64,000 bases of DNA, from contig CM060733.1 in the NCBI GenBank assembly GCA_030704615.1, positions 65,534,001 through 65,598,000 of the forward strand. The letters are read 5' to 3'. The notes beneath the pieces are model-generated. The model was not told where the DNA came from. It saw only the letters and a list, made by a program, of their open reading frames with translations, and did no database searches. The translations under genes were made by a program, and so were the position numbers. Shown piece by piece: positions 1-10,974 of the stretch (within the stretch, counting starts at the first letter, position 1; every line of letters starts with the position of its first letter). The DNA is from Takakia lepidozioides. Lineage: Eukaryota > Streptophyta > Takakiopsida > Takakiales > Takakiaceae.

Positions 1-1
1 C

Positions 2-1574
2 TGCTTCCACTTTCTCTCCAAAGGAGGGCGGAGAAACGAGACGGATTGGACTGGCACAACGCATCATCCATTCATTGTCTCCAGCCAAGCTCCTGCGGGT
101 TCTTTCAAGTGTGCACATTGCAAAGAACCACCGACGTGCATGTCCATGTGCAGAGCCAAGCAATATTACGTAATCCATTTGCTCCCGGACTTGACTAGAG
201 CTTGCATACACGTTGGGGTCCACTGCCACCCCTTGGCGAGAGGCAACATGCGTGAGGCTGTGCAGGAAGCACACGACATCATAAAAGAGGAGGTGAAATT
301 GAGCCCCGGAGCCAGACCAAAGCAGATTCAGCTGAAGGCAGCCCACAAGATTGCTCTTGGCAAAATCATGTCTGAAGATGGTTCCGACCGAGAGCCCTTG
401 ACCGAAGACGAGATGCGTGACCTCTTGGAGTCCGTCTCGCACGTTTGTAGTCCGAATGTGCGGAATCACATCGTATCTTGCAAGCAGGAGTTCGGCAGGG
501 GGTCGGACATGTACTCAATCCTGGAGGTGAAACGAATGACTGGATATGACTACATCCAAGGTAGCAGGTTTCCAGGGCAAGGCAGCAATCCGATCGTTGT
601 TACATTTTATTTTCAAAATGTCGACGTGTGGGCCTGGGAGTGGAGTCGACTTGGTCACTCGCATGACAACTGGAAACTTGTCGAATGCTTGGGTGATGTT
701 TGATCACATCAAGCGAATTACAAACCATCAGTGGGTGACTATGGGTGCGCATGTTTATGACTATCACTCCAAGAGGCTCATGACGATTGCAATCTGCAAG
801 ATGAAAGGGGAGGACACACAGTCCGAGATGCATCTGTGGGAGGGCATAAACGAGCAGATGGCAAGGGCGGGATTGCCAGAGCCCAATTTCAGGGGATTCA
901 TGGCAGACAACGCTCAGGCCAACTGGGCAGCGGTGCGGCGTGTGTACGGTGAGGACCCCAATGTTCCAATGGAGGGAAAGAGAGATCCTGTGGATTCCAT
1001 TGGATGCAGAGTCTATCCCACTACACTACCAAATTTGTTGCTAGCTCATTCCAGCTGAACACCGTGTCCTTTGTACGGCGTGGAAGGATGCACCCACATT
1101 TGATGACGCGGAGGTTAAGTTTGCTATCATCGAGGCTTGGTGGAACACGTCAGGTGCAGTGGAGACAACCAATCTGGGAGCATTGCACAGCTGGTTGGGG
1201 TGGTGGCATTTTCGGTATCGACAGTTCGGACAGTACATGCGGGAGGTAGGCTGCTGTCATTTTCGTTCATTTATCTTTCTGTTACGGACATTTCGATTGG
1301 TCCCTCACCATTGTTTGTGTCCTTCTAGGAGCGGTGCTTGGATTCCGACACGGACATGCCAAACACGAATATGGCAGAATCGGTCCACTCCTCCTGGCAA
1401 GCGTCTTCTGCCGCACATCTGGTGGACGTAGTGACGGCCACAACGGAGGACATCGACAGAGCAATCATGCAGCAAGCCACGTACTACAAGTTCCTGAGCG
1501 GCAAACAATGGGGCTTTGGGCCGGACGGGAGGAATTGTTGGTACGAACAGCTTCGAGGTCCAAGAATCCACTGA
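2..1574 (+). pseudogene. MULE-type transposase, N-terminal and catalytic part (5' partial, frame-broken)
   Basis: The reading frame is open from base 2, so the gene enters from outside the window. Near 105-160 it encodes a Cys/His cluster (KCAHCKEPPTCMSMC), probably a zinc-binding N-terminal module. The catalytic region follows: MGAHVYDYHSKRLM and then GFMADNAQANWAAVR (about 895-940), which fits the second acidic residue of a DDE transposase. After one-base frame changes near 640, 980-1000 and 1055 the protein continues as CGFHWMQSLSHYTTKFVASS and CTAWKDAPTFDDAEV. A GT-AG intron of about 80 bp (about 1250-1329) joins QYMRE to ERCLDSDTDMPNTNMAES; the NMAESVHSSW stretch is the kind of conserved segment that follows the catalytic core in MULE-like proteins. 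The DDE/MULE assignment rests on motif reading and on the SWIM finger downstream. The frame breaks argue for a dead copy, though sequencing error cannot be excluded. Confidence 0.6.
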
Positions 1575-2759
1575 AATGGGCGACAGCATTGCGAGAGAAG
1601 ATCAAAGGGACGCCTCTGCACCGCAGAGGTGAACACCTAGAGGGGGACGTCCGGACTCGCCTATCAGGCGGAGGATTGAAGAGGAACCCGGGTGCGAAGA
1701 GGATTCTTGGAGATCCGACAGGAACATTCGGACAGCACCTCGAGTCCCGTCATGTTGCCCGCACAATGTGTCTTCCAGCAGTGGAAGCCCAAGAAATTCC
1801 AGATCGCCGTCGCCTTCAACCGGGGATTTCGTGCGAGAAATTCCACCGCTCCCTTGCCCCAGATTCCGCCCGTTGTTATGCAGTATGGCCAAGCCATTTG
1901 GAGACGACTGTGTCTGCATCACAGTGGAGATTGCTCGCACAAAGCCGTCGTTCGAGGAAGGTGTTCCGCAATTCGTGTGGATACACGGCAACGTTGTTTA
2001 GAGATGATAAGGAGGAATCCAGATGGGGCTGTCCCTGCTCCTACTTTTACAGGAAGATTTGTCCATGCAAAGTTTGCGGAGGCGACAACCACCCAGTTTT
2101 GGTTCTGCAGGCACAACATTATGACTTGCGTGTATGGAAAGCCCAAGTACGGCATAAACACACATGCCAGAGGCTCCCCCGGTGTGGCCGGTGGAACCAA
2201 GCTGCGATCGATCTGAGTCAGGTTGAGGCCGACGCCCTTATCCGCCGCAGGATTTCGGATGGTGCAGCGCACTGACGTCCCCAGACAACCATTTCCGCTT
2301 CCACAGCCTCCACCACCGACCCCTGTGAGAGCAAGCACAATGGGACAGGACAGCTCTAAGCATCCTACACACCGTTGGGGGAAACCGAAGAGGCGGCGAC
2401 CTCCCTCAAAAGTGAACGAGACAAGGATGGGGAATGCACTTCGGATGAACTATACAATCCAGAGCTCGACTGAAGTGCCCCCACCAGGATTCGGGCGTGT
2501 GTATCAGATGGCCACGGCGGGCTCAGCTGTTCGCAATGAGGTGTACACCATCACCATTTCAGAATTACCCACCTGCAATTGCACCGACTTCCAGATCATG
2601 GCGAACAAGGGGGCATCATACTGCCCTTGCAAGCATTTGTACTACGTGTACCTAAAGAGACTCCATTGTAATTCCACAACTCATCACTTCATACATGCAC
2701 CAGGGTTGAGCCCCCAGGAGGTTCACTCTCTTCTGAATATGGATCCAGGGGACCAGTGA
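1575..2759 (+). pseudogene. SWIM zinc-finger C-terminal part of the same MULE-type transposase
   Basis: This continues the transposase of the left edge. First comes a Ser/Pro/Arg-rich linker (about 1575-1830), then a segment with FTGRFVHAKFAEATTTQFW (about 2045-2105), then a proline-rich stretch (PQPPPPTP), a basic cluster (KPKRRRPP, possible nuclear localisation signal) and a SWIM finger: CNC at about 2575-2583 and CPCKH at about 2622-2636, that is CxC...CxCxH. SWIM domains are typical C-terminal DNA- or protein-binding modules of MULE transposases. The last 179 codons (2223-2759) are intact; the linker frames are broken. A closely related copy lies on the opposite strand at 35752-36720, and comparison of the two shows that residues split between frames here belong to one protein. 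Confidence 0.7.
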
Positions 2760-2959
2760 ACTTGGCTTGCGGTCCCAATACAATGGTACGCCCATCCTTT
2801 TTGGATAGTAAAACTGTACTGCTGCCAGTACCTCACACTCTGGCCACAGAAAGGTCCGACATATGTCTTGCCTACCAGTAACCTGTTTTGCTCGAACTAA
2901 GATATTACTATATCGTTCACTTGTTTCCACGTGCATGTATTTTTGTATGTTGGAGGGTT

Positions 2960-3120
2960 CATGTTTTTTTGCTTTCCGAAAACTTGCTTTCCTCATTCGA
3001 CCTCCGACAAGGAAATGTGGCGCCGCATTTCCAAGTATCGTCGTAGGTACTGGTAGAGGCGGCCTTCGCCAACACAAAACCGCTCCGAAATTTCGCACGT
3101 GCGAACCCTAATGCATGGAC
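2960..3120 (+). repeat. Conserved 3' end of the SWIM-transposase element with palindromic core
   Basis: About 200-360 bp downstream of the transposase stop there is a segment holding AAATGTGGCGCCGCATTT (about 3013-3030), CATTCGACCTCCGACAAG before it, GTAGGTACTGGTAG after it, and CGCACGTGCGAACC further on. The same succession occurs, in reverse orientation, after the other copy (35330-35545). This marks a shared, slowly diverging element end. The palindrome is the same core that is amplified in the satellite at 36.75-40.3 kb. Confidence 0.6.
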
Positions 3121-3124
3121 TAAC

Positions 3125-3784
3125 TTGATGTCACCCGCACTGCTTAAGCGTGCATTTGATGGGGTGCAACAGCCAGCACACCTCACAGTGGATAGCATTT
3201 TGGACACAGGGAGGCAGTCTCTGCGTGTGAGACACGATGACCGTTCGCCTTTGGCAGTGGTCAACAAGGTGGGTCAATCACGAGTAGCACTACCTACACT
3301 GCTCAGCTTCCCAGGATCGCATGTTTTCCGGGATAATGGACCTAGCCTCCTGTGGGATGCTCAGTTGCAGCAATTAGTGGAGCCTAATGCCGACGAGCGA
3401 GAGCGGGCTATGGGTTTTTCCATTGGGACCACGGCGGTGCCTTCTCTTTCTGAGGCATCACGTCGTCAGGTGTTGGGGCAAGCAATGGATCTAAATTGCT
3501 TGACCTGGGTTATCAGCTTGGCTATGGCTGAGCAACGAAGAGTGCGGAGTGCACTTCCCTTGACGATCTCTCTGCCTACCGAGACGGTACAGGCAGTGAG
3601 TGGGGGCGAGCCGGTGAGGACCACGGGGTGTAGACATCTATGGCACACGTGGGAGGTGTTCAAGGTTCGGAGGGAGTTGGCAGCCAAGGCGGCTGTGATG
3701 GATGAGGTTGGGGATTCTTCTCGGATTGAGGAGGTCCTCAAGGATGAGGATGAGATGATGGGCAGGATGAGGCCATGTCATTGA
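3125..3784 (+). pseudogene. C-terminal tail of a C5-cytosine-methyltransferase-like domain, probably retroelement-borne
   Basis: Intact 219-codon frame. The middle reads RDNGPSLLWDAQLQ, then PNADERERAMGFSIGTT and SEASRRQVLGQAMDLNCLTW. The order 'ERERAMGF...G-T...RR..LG.AMDLN' corresponds to the end of C5-cytosine methyltransferase folds (E..-GF plus the final helix with -G-A-). I recognise this tail from methyltransferase-like domains of algal and plant retroelement polyproteins; that recognition is from memory and has not been searched. The catalytic motifs (PC loop, ENV) should lie upstream and are absent, because the SWIM element ends just before it. It is therefore a fragment, possibly truncated by the neighbouring transposon. 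The C-terminal 40 residues are acidic. Confidence 0.45.
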
Positions 3785-4154
3785 CTGAGCAGGCAGGGAG
3801 TACTGCTCAAGAGGTTGTGGCATAGCAACCACGGGATCTTGGATGAGCCTTGAATTTTTGGATGTTGTTCTGCTGATGCTAATATGTAGCATGTGATTGG
3901 CCTTAGTGCTGCTAGCCTCTGCGATAGATCCTCCCTCTCTAGCGTGGCCCTGTTCTAAGCTGACATCCCTGAGAGACCCACATACCGCATGAAGAATAGA
4001 GCATATTCCAGGGCTAAAAACTTTGGTGGAGATGGGAGTCATTCTATTGTGGCGTGCCCAGCACCGCACCAGGCAGACATGACGGCGCATAGTACCAGCC
4101 TCGTATGTTCATGTGTTCATTACATGACATTGCAAGTACAACCAAGATCTACCT

Positions 4155-4571
4155 GTGCAGTGCAAAACGGCTATGGCGTCGAGCTCAAGTGAACAGTCTC
4201 CATGCAAACACCCGAACACCTTTGAATCCATATTTTTGGGAGTTGTACGAGATTGCACACCTTCGGAGTTTGTCGTGCCTGAAGAGGTTGATTCTACTCC
4301 AGCCAGGCCAAGCTGGCACTTCCCCTGGAAACACCCTCTAATTACTGGATCGAGAAGTTTGAGAGAACTGTTATTCAAGAGTCGAGAAAACAGGTTCATG
4401 GTGCAGCTGCGACCAAGGAATAACGCAGAAAGATTTTTGAACCAACACAGGGAGCATTTGCTGGACGCCTGCTCAAACAGCTGCATGCAGCAGAGATTGC
4501 CAAGTGTTTACCTCTCGACATGGTTCAACAACGCCTCAAAGCGGGAGAGTTGCTTTCTTGGCCGGAGCTAG
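4155..4571 (+). CDS. Unrecognised reading frame (138 codons)
   Basis: Open frame with a balanced composition, including NTFESIFLGVVRDCTPSEF and RNNAERFLNQHREHLL. No domain recognised. It may be an exon or a fragment of a transposon protein, given the elements on the left. The start codon is arbitrary and no introns are obvious. Low confidence that it is a real gene. Confidence 0.2.
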   Translation: MQCKTAMASSSSEQSPCKHPNTFESIFLGVVRDCTPSEFVVPEEVDSTPARPSWHFPWKHPLITGSRSLRELLFKSRENRFMVQLRPRNNAERFLNQHREHLLDACSNSCMQQRLPSVYLSTWFNNASKRESCFLGRS

Positions 4572-4704
4572 GAGTTCATAAGTTCCCTGTTAACCGAGAC
4601 CGGACTGGAGATCTTGAAAGCTTACTCTATCCAACCACGTTGAGTGGATTCCGTCTGTGGGAGTTTGTAAAAGGGGGCGCTGCTCACAAACATCAGACCT
4701 GAGT

Positions 4705-4973
4705 AGGATTCAGACGTTCATTCGGGTGACTTCACTGGGGAACAAGCCATCACTGGCATTATGCACTACGATTTTCGCTTTTGTGAAAGAGACATGATAG
4801 TGTACCCTGGCACCTCGTTTGATCAGGAGAAAGTGGGCCTCTGTGATCCGGTGAATCCTGTAGAGTACTACCCGCTTCATACCTTGGTGGTGAAGGAGAA
4901 AGTCATTCGTGTCATCACTCGTGTGTCGTTTTTGGTGTTTATTTCCTTGCTTTGTCCTGGCATTGTCATCTGA
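4705..4973 (+). CDS. Unrecognised exon-like fragment
   Basis: After a TAG at about 4702 the frame reads through HSGDFTGEQAITGIMHYDF, FCERDMIVYPGTSF and LCDPVNPVEYYPL before ending in a hydrophobic stretch. The first 70 residues look like genuine protein; the last 20 may be intron. Not recognised. It could belong to the same mobile element as the frame at 4155-4571. Confidence 0.25.
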
Positions 4974-4989
4974 CCACAGCACCGAGTTC

Positions 4990-5700
4990 ACTGCTGATCA
5001 TGGCACCCCGTTGCCTGGACCCGAGCCACAACCAAGTGTGGCCATGACTTCTCACCACAAACCTCGCCAGGCGCGCCCGATCTGAATTGTGCTAGGCCAT
5101 GAAAATGATCTCTGACTGCCCTGCGTTATTAGATCTGCTTTTGGCTAAACGTGCACAGGTACTGCCAGTGCCAGCCAAGCCTTCAAAATGCAAGATGGCA
5201 AAGCAACCATACCCAGAGTATAAGGTGGGGTAAAATTTCGAATCACTCCTGATCTTCTTTGAAATGAGTGTTAAGATGAATGTTGTGCCTCCGAGGTTTG
5301 TTACAAATGCATTTCGCTTCTGTTTAAAAGAAGAAGCCCCAGATCTTTTTGAAGCAACACTACAACTGATCGCGGTATATCTTACTGCCGAACCATGGTA
5401 GTCATGGTTTTTCTGACTTGGACCATGACTTCCCTGTATTTTTGGACCAAATGGGGCTTCACGTAGTTGTTGAAATGACTACATAGTCCTCTTGGCGGAC
5501 TACTTGTGTAGTCGTCATGACTGCATGGCTCCGCACTAGACGGATGTTTAGTCAATGATGGTTGACCAGCGCGAGCTCACCCCCAAATAGTCGCCAGAAT
5601 GACTTCTAGTGCAAGCCTGGTAGCCAAAAGGTTAAAAAAGTTTTAAAAAAATCTTATAGGGTTACCCATGAGAGGCCAGGGACTTAGTTTTCTTTTTCTT
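4990..5700. repeat. Non-coding stretch with AGTCATGACT-type repeats
   Basis: No convincing gene. Between about 5395 and 5600 there are several short inverted and direct repeats built on AGTCATGAC (GTAGTCATGG, GTAGTCGTCATGACTG). A similar block lies at 10975-11470. The two blocks bracket the PPR fragments. Confidence 0.4.
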
Positions 5701-5732
5701 TTTCTCCTGCGCGGTTTCTTAGTATCGAGCTG

Positions 5733-6240
5733 TTGTGTTGTGTCATGGAACGCGATGATCGCAGGATAGGGGCGTGGGATGAGGCTTTGCAGACTTATTC
5801 TGAGCTACTGATGCAGGAAGGGGCGAAGCGCAACCTGCACCGCAACCGCAGTGGGCTCTTGGCTCATGTTAGTACCATGATTTGGTATTCTTCCGATGTT
5901 TCAAGGTCTTGGGAGAGACAGCTTGGTCTTAGCAGTCCGTGTTTCAATCGCCGCCCGGCTCAGTTGCACCGTGGTGGTTCTCACAGACCAATACGACAAT
6001 TACCTGACTACAGACACAAGCAACACACACAAAGTCCTATTATGGTCATGGTCAGTCAAATCCTCCATGGATCATGACACAAGGTCGAGGACAATGTGGC
6101 GAGGGCACCTTCTTCTTCGACCTATTTCAGCCTGTTTTGACCTCTCATCAGACTCGGCCCTGAATTTCTTCACGATGGTGGGACAACCACAATCACAAGG
6201 TGTGTGCTTTTTCTTAATGTACCATGTAAAGTTCTAAGTT
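5733..6240 (+). other. Short open frames of unknown nature, partly duplicated
   Basis: A 114-codon frame begins MCCVMERDDRRIGAWDEAL. The segment GGGCTCTTGGCTC...ATGATTTGGTATTCTTCC (about 5850-5960) is repeated at about 6255-6360, and the segment ending in TTATCAGAATCGGCCCTAAATT recurs at about 6455-6475, 6720-6740 and 9745-9765. This points to local duplication rather than to a functional gene. Confidence 0.3.
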
Positions 6241-6789
6241 AGTCCATCCTGCAAATGTGGGCTCTTGGCTCCTGTTATGATTTGGTATTCTTCCTAATGT
6301 TTACAGGTTCTTGGAGAGTCACTTGGTCTTAGCAGGCTGCGTTTCAATCTCTGCCCGCTCAACTGTGGAAGTCGCAGCAGCGGCACAATTGATAAAATCA
6401 GGCACTGCTACTCAAGGCACCTTCTTCAACACATTTCACCCTGTTTTCCCCTCTTATCAGAATCGGCCCTAAATTGGTGAGGGCACCTTTTTCTTCAACC
6501 TATTTCAGTCTATCTTGCCCTCTCATCATTAGGGTTGGGTGTTTGCTGGAAGAGGGCCGGATTCAAGCACAGATTACCTATGATTCCTTGTGGATCCATT
6601 GCTACAAGAAACCTGCATGGGTAGATGGTGAACTAGAAGCCGTAGCAGCAGCGGCACAATTGATAAAATTAGGCCCTGCTAATGAAAGCAACCTTCTTCA
6701 TTTCATCCTGTTTTTCCCTCTTATCAAAATCGGCCCTAAATTTTCAGGTTGAATTTCTATAAGTTACTGGTTGAGTGAACTTTTGATAG

Positions 6790-7700
6790 TTTGCAATGCG
6801 TGTGCAAGCTTGGCAGCTCTGGAGAAGGGCAAGAGGTCCATGGCACATTGTCAGAGCTGCAATTGTGCACATGTCATTCTGAACAACCCTTTTGGACATG
6901 TATGAAGGATTGTTCGACAGTATGGCTGAACAAGATGTGGTTGTCCGTGGAGTGCGATGATTGCAAGATATGCACAGCTCCGGCGTGGGATGGAGGCTTT
7001 TGAGAACTATGAGCAAATGATGTGCAAAGGGGAGAAGCCCAACCACATCACATTTGTTTGTGTTTTGTAATGTTGTTGCAAGCCTGGGAGCTCTGGGAAA
7101 GGGGAAAGAGGTCCATGGTGACATCGTCAAAGCTGGAATTCTACCAGATGTCATCCTGGACATTGCCCTGGTGGACATGTTTGTCAAATGTGGGTGCATT
7201 CATGATGCGAAGGGAGTTTTCACACTCTGGCTGAACAAGAATTGTTGTCGTGGAACGCCATGCTTGCAGGTATGCATAGCAGGGGGCCGGATGGAAGCTG
7301 TTTTTTCTACTCAGCACCCTCAAGTCAACATGTATGTAAGTGTGGGAGCATCGTGATGCTCCCAAGTTTTCCACAGAGTGCCTCGACGATCTTTGATCAC
7401 ATGGAATATAATGTTGGCAGGATTTACCAAGGATGGGTGTGGGAGGAATGCTTTGGAGACCTATGAGCACCTGCTGCGCAAAGGGTGAAGCCCAACCACA
7501 TCACGTTTGTTGTACTGTTTGCAATGCGTGTGCAAGGCTGGGAGCTCTGGAAAAGGGGAAAGAGGTCCATGGTGACATCGTCAAAGCTGGATTTGTACCA
7601 GATGTCATTCTGAACCTGCCCTGGTGGACATGTATGCCAAATGTGGGTGCATTGAGATGCCAAGTGAGTGTTCAACAGTATGGCTGAACAGATGTGGTGT
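6790..7700 (+). pseudogene. PPR protein fragments, frame-broken
   Basis: Pieces of PLS-type pentatricopeptide repeats occur in alternating frames: KGKEVHGDIVKAGILPDVIL at about 7102-7160, then DIALVDMFVKCGCIHDAKGV, and again GKEVHGDIVKAGFVPDVIL at about 7558-7615. PPR proteins of this type bind organellar RNA and direct editing or processing. No frame stays open for more than about 110 codons and there is no initiator region or C-terminal extension, so this is a relic. The unit sequences are nearly identical to those at 8.6-10.6 kb and to the minus-strand gene at 24.8-26.6 kb. Confidence 0.7.
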
Positions 7701-7739
7701 CGTGGAACGCGATGCTTGCAGGCTTTCTTCCTTATGCAC

Positions 7740-8340
7740 TCATGCAAGAGACAAGCTAAGTATCTGAATCTCTGAATTGTCTCCTTGGTTTATAGGGGGC
7801 AGGCCGGCAAAGAATCATAGGTAGTTTTGTGCTTGAAGCGAGTCTCTGTTTGAAGTGTAAGGGCTTCATGGGTTTCATTTTTTCTGAACTGAGAGCATGT
7901 ATGGTAGGGCTGAACGTTGCGGTGCTTGGTGTTTAGAAGAGACTAGCCCATCATGGCATGTGCGGGCTGCGCACTGAAAGCTGAAGTCAATGAATAGTGA
8001 GAGAGAACCTTTCGGTCAGAACTCTCAAGGTGTACAGAGTATCTAAACTAGTGTTGGCTAGAAGTAACAATTCATAGGTCCTCGTTGACATGACACTACA
8101 GATATTGTGTACATAAGTCAGCAAAGTAGGGTGTCGATTTGTACTAGAAAGCAGTTGTGGATGCTTATTTTATCAGTATGGTATGAAGTCGAGCTGACCG
8201 ATCCCTAAGTTTCAGACGTAGGTTGACGATATGATCTGATCGTGGAAGGTATAGGAAGCTGAACGCCCTCTTGCATGAATCTGAACCCACATTCCATCCC
8301 TGCTCCTTCAGCTATTCCTGCCAGAGAGTGCATGCCAGTT
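7740..8340. other. No recognisable gene
   Basis: AT-balanced spacer between PPR relics. I see neither coding signal nor clear repeat structure here. Confidence 0.5.
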
Positions 8341-9320
8341 GTCCTTTCTGAACTCTGCCCTGGTGGACATGTATGCCAAATGTGGGTGCAGCAAGCCTGA
8401 TACGAAGGGAGAGTTCGACATATGGCTGACGAGATGGGTTTTTGGAGTGCCATGATTGCAAGATATGTGCAGCATGGTATGGATTAAGGCTTTGGAAACC
8501 TAGAGCAATGATGTGGAAGGGATGAAGCCAGACCAGGTCATGTTCATTTGTGGTTGGTAATATGCATATGCGAGCCTAGTAGCCCTAGGAAGGGGCAAGA
8601 GGTTCATGGTGACATTTCAAAGCTGTAATTGTACCAGATTTCATTCTGAACATTCCCTTGGTTGTACATCTACGGCAAATGTGACCTGGCAGCCCTAAAA
8701 AGGGCACAAAGATCCATGGTGACATCGTCAAAGCTGGAATTGTATCACTAGATGTCACTCTCGGCCATGGTGCCATCGTTAAAGCTGAAATTGTACCAGT
8801 TGTCATTCTGAACTCCGCCCTGGTAGACATGTATGCCAAATGTGGGTGCAGCAAGCCTGACGCGAAGGGAGAGTCGACAATATGGCTGAACGATGTTGTG
8901 TTTTGGAGTGCCATGATTGCAAGGTATGTGGTATGGGATTAAGGCTTTGGAAACCTAAGAGCAAATGATGTGGGAAGGGATAAGCGAGACCAGGTCATGC
9001 TCATTTGTGTTTATAATATGCATATGCGAGCTTAGCAGCCCTGGGAATGGTCAAGAGGTTCATGGTGACATTATCAAAGCTGGATTTGTACCAGATGTCA
9101 TTCTGAACATTCCCCTGGTGTACATCTCTGCTCACCAAGTGTTCAACAGAATCCCTCAACGATCTTTGATCACGTGGAATATAATGTGGGCAGGATCTAC
9201 CAAGCATGGGTTGGTAGGAATGCTTTGAGACTATGAGCAAATGTTGCGCGAAGGGTTGAAGCCCAATTGCATCACATTGTTTGTGTTTGCAATGCGTGTG
9301 CAAGCCTGGGAGCGTTCTGT
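8340..9320 (+). pseudogene. Highly degraded PPR fragments
   Basis: Repeated pieces that translate to parts of the PPR unit (GDIIKAGFVPDVILNIPLV at about 9065-9120; DMYAKCGC-like at about 8366-8395 and 8825-8855). The 8345-8460 and 8800-8920 segments are near duplicates of each other. There are many frame breaks, and no start or end of a gene can be placed. Confidence 0.6.
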
Positions 9321-9399
9321 TGTAGTGAATACTTTTCTGACCCCACTCAACGGTGGGACAATCAAGGCAAAAAGATGAATGTCTGTTGGATTATAGAGA

Positions 9400-10160
9400 G
9401 TAGAAGATGCAATTGAGCATAGGAACTATTGTGATAAGTTGAGTTGGGTGTTTCCTAGAACAATTCGAGGCTTTCATTGTCAGCTGCTAGCAGCAAGACA
9501 AAGGTGAATGCATGATTTTGGCAGAGGCATGGATAGCTGAAGGAGCAGGGATAGAGTGTGGGTCCAGATTCATTAAAGAGGGCCGGACTTCAAGCTCCTA
9601 TGATTCTCTGTGGATCAATAGCTACTAGCAACCTGCAATGGATAGATGGTAACTGAAGCTGCAACAGTAGCGGTGGAATTGATAAATCAGGCACTACTAA
9701 GAAGGCACCTTCCTTCAACACATTTCATCTTGTTTTTCCTTCTTATCAGAATCGACCCTAAATTTCCATGTTGAATTTTGCATTTTAGCTGGTTGAGTGA
9801 ACCTTTGATAGTTTGGAGTGACTTTGACATGATACTGTGACAACATGAAAGTATCCAGAAAGAGGTAACAGAAATGAGGAGACGCTATGGAATGAATACT
9901 TTTCTTACCTAGTCAATGGTGGGACAATCGAGGCAAGAAGGTGAAGGTCTGTCCGATCATAGAGAGTAGCAGATGCAATTGAGCATAGGAACTAGTGTGA
10001 TAAGTTGAGTTGGGTGTTTCCTAGAACAAATATAGGCTATCATGGTCAGCTACTAGCAGCAAGGCAAGGATGTATGCATGATTTGTGCATAGGCATGGAT
10101 AGCTGAAGGAGCAAGGATAGAGTGTGGGTCCAGATTCATCCAAGAGGGCCAGAAGAGGTC
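9400..10160 (+). repeat. Direct duplication of about 560 bp within the PPR block
   Basis: The segment at about 9415-9600 (TGAGCATAGGAACTATTGTG, TTGGGTGTTTCCTAGAACA, GGATAGCTGAAGGAGCA, GTGTGGGTCCAGATTCAT) recurs at about 9978-10150 with a few substitutions. The intervening sequence carries the TTATCAGAATCG.CCCTAAATTT block also found at 6.4-6.75 kb. Confidence 0.7.
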
Positions 10161-10560
10161 CATGGTGACATTGTCAAAGCTGGAATTGTACCGGATGTCA
10201 TTCTGAACACTGCCCTGGTGGACATGTATGCCAAATGTGGGTGCATTAAGGATGCGAATGGAGTTTTCAACACTATGGCTGAACGAGATGTGGTGTCGTG
10301 GAGCGCGATGCTTGCAGGGTATGCACAGCAGAAATGTGGTATGGAGGCTTTGGAGACCTATGATCAAATGGTGGGGGAAGGGGTGAAGCCCGACCACATC
10401 ACGTTTTGTGCATTTGCAATGCATGTGCAAGCCTGGCAGCTCTGGAAAAGGGCACAGAAGTCCATGGCAACATTGTCAGAGCTGGAATTTTACCAAATGT
10501 CATTCTGAACAATACCCTCGTGGACATGTACATGCAAAATGTGGGTGCACCATATCCTGC
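10122..10560 (+). pseudogene. PPR fragment, best-preserved plus-strand piece
   Basis: A 128-codon frame encodes almost one and a half PLS repeat sets: EEVHGDIVKAGIVPDVILN, ALVDMYAKCGCIKDANGVF, AERDVVSWSAMLAGYAQQ, MEALETYDQMVGEGVKPDHI. It shifts frame near 10405 and continues as NACASLAALEKGTEVHGNIV. Both flanks lack PPR sequence. The units match the L, P and S motif pattern of plant PLS-class PPR proteins. Fragment only. Confidence 0.75.
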
Positions 10561-10589
10561 TGATTTGTGTGTTGTGCTGGAACAGTAGG

Positions 10590-10970
10590 CACGTAGAAAG
10601 ACATACGCATTTTACATCTGTTGCTATCTTCAGTGCATATGTAGTGTCATTTGCACTTTGTCGGACTATTGTTTGAGGAGCCAGATTTTGGGACTCCGGC
10701 GCTATATTGTAAATTTGACTGGCAGCAGTTTAAGAGAAGCTCTTACATCTACTGTTGTTGTCTTTAAGTGCCTATGTTTTGTCCTTTGCACTTGCTGACT
10801 GTGTTCTTTCCTGTGATTCTTGCCTGTGAATAAAACATTCATTTGCAGAGTCATTTTTTGTCTCTTTGTTCTTCCTTTTGTTCTTCTCTTTGTTTAGATT
10901 GAATAATACTAACCTAATCTCTACTAACCTTAGCGAAATAAAGCATAGTCGTGGTTTTGACTGTCCAATA
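10590..10970. other. No recognisable gene
   Basis: T-rich spacer with short direct repeats such as CATCT.TTG-TGTC at about 10615-10660 and 10745-10790. It contains an AATAAA at about 10831 and could be an old 3' untranslated region of the PPR gene, but this is a guess. Confidence 0.3.
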
Positions 10971-10974
10971 CATT

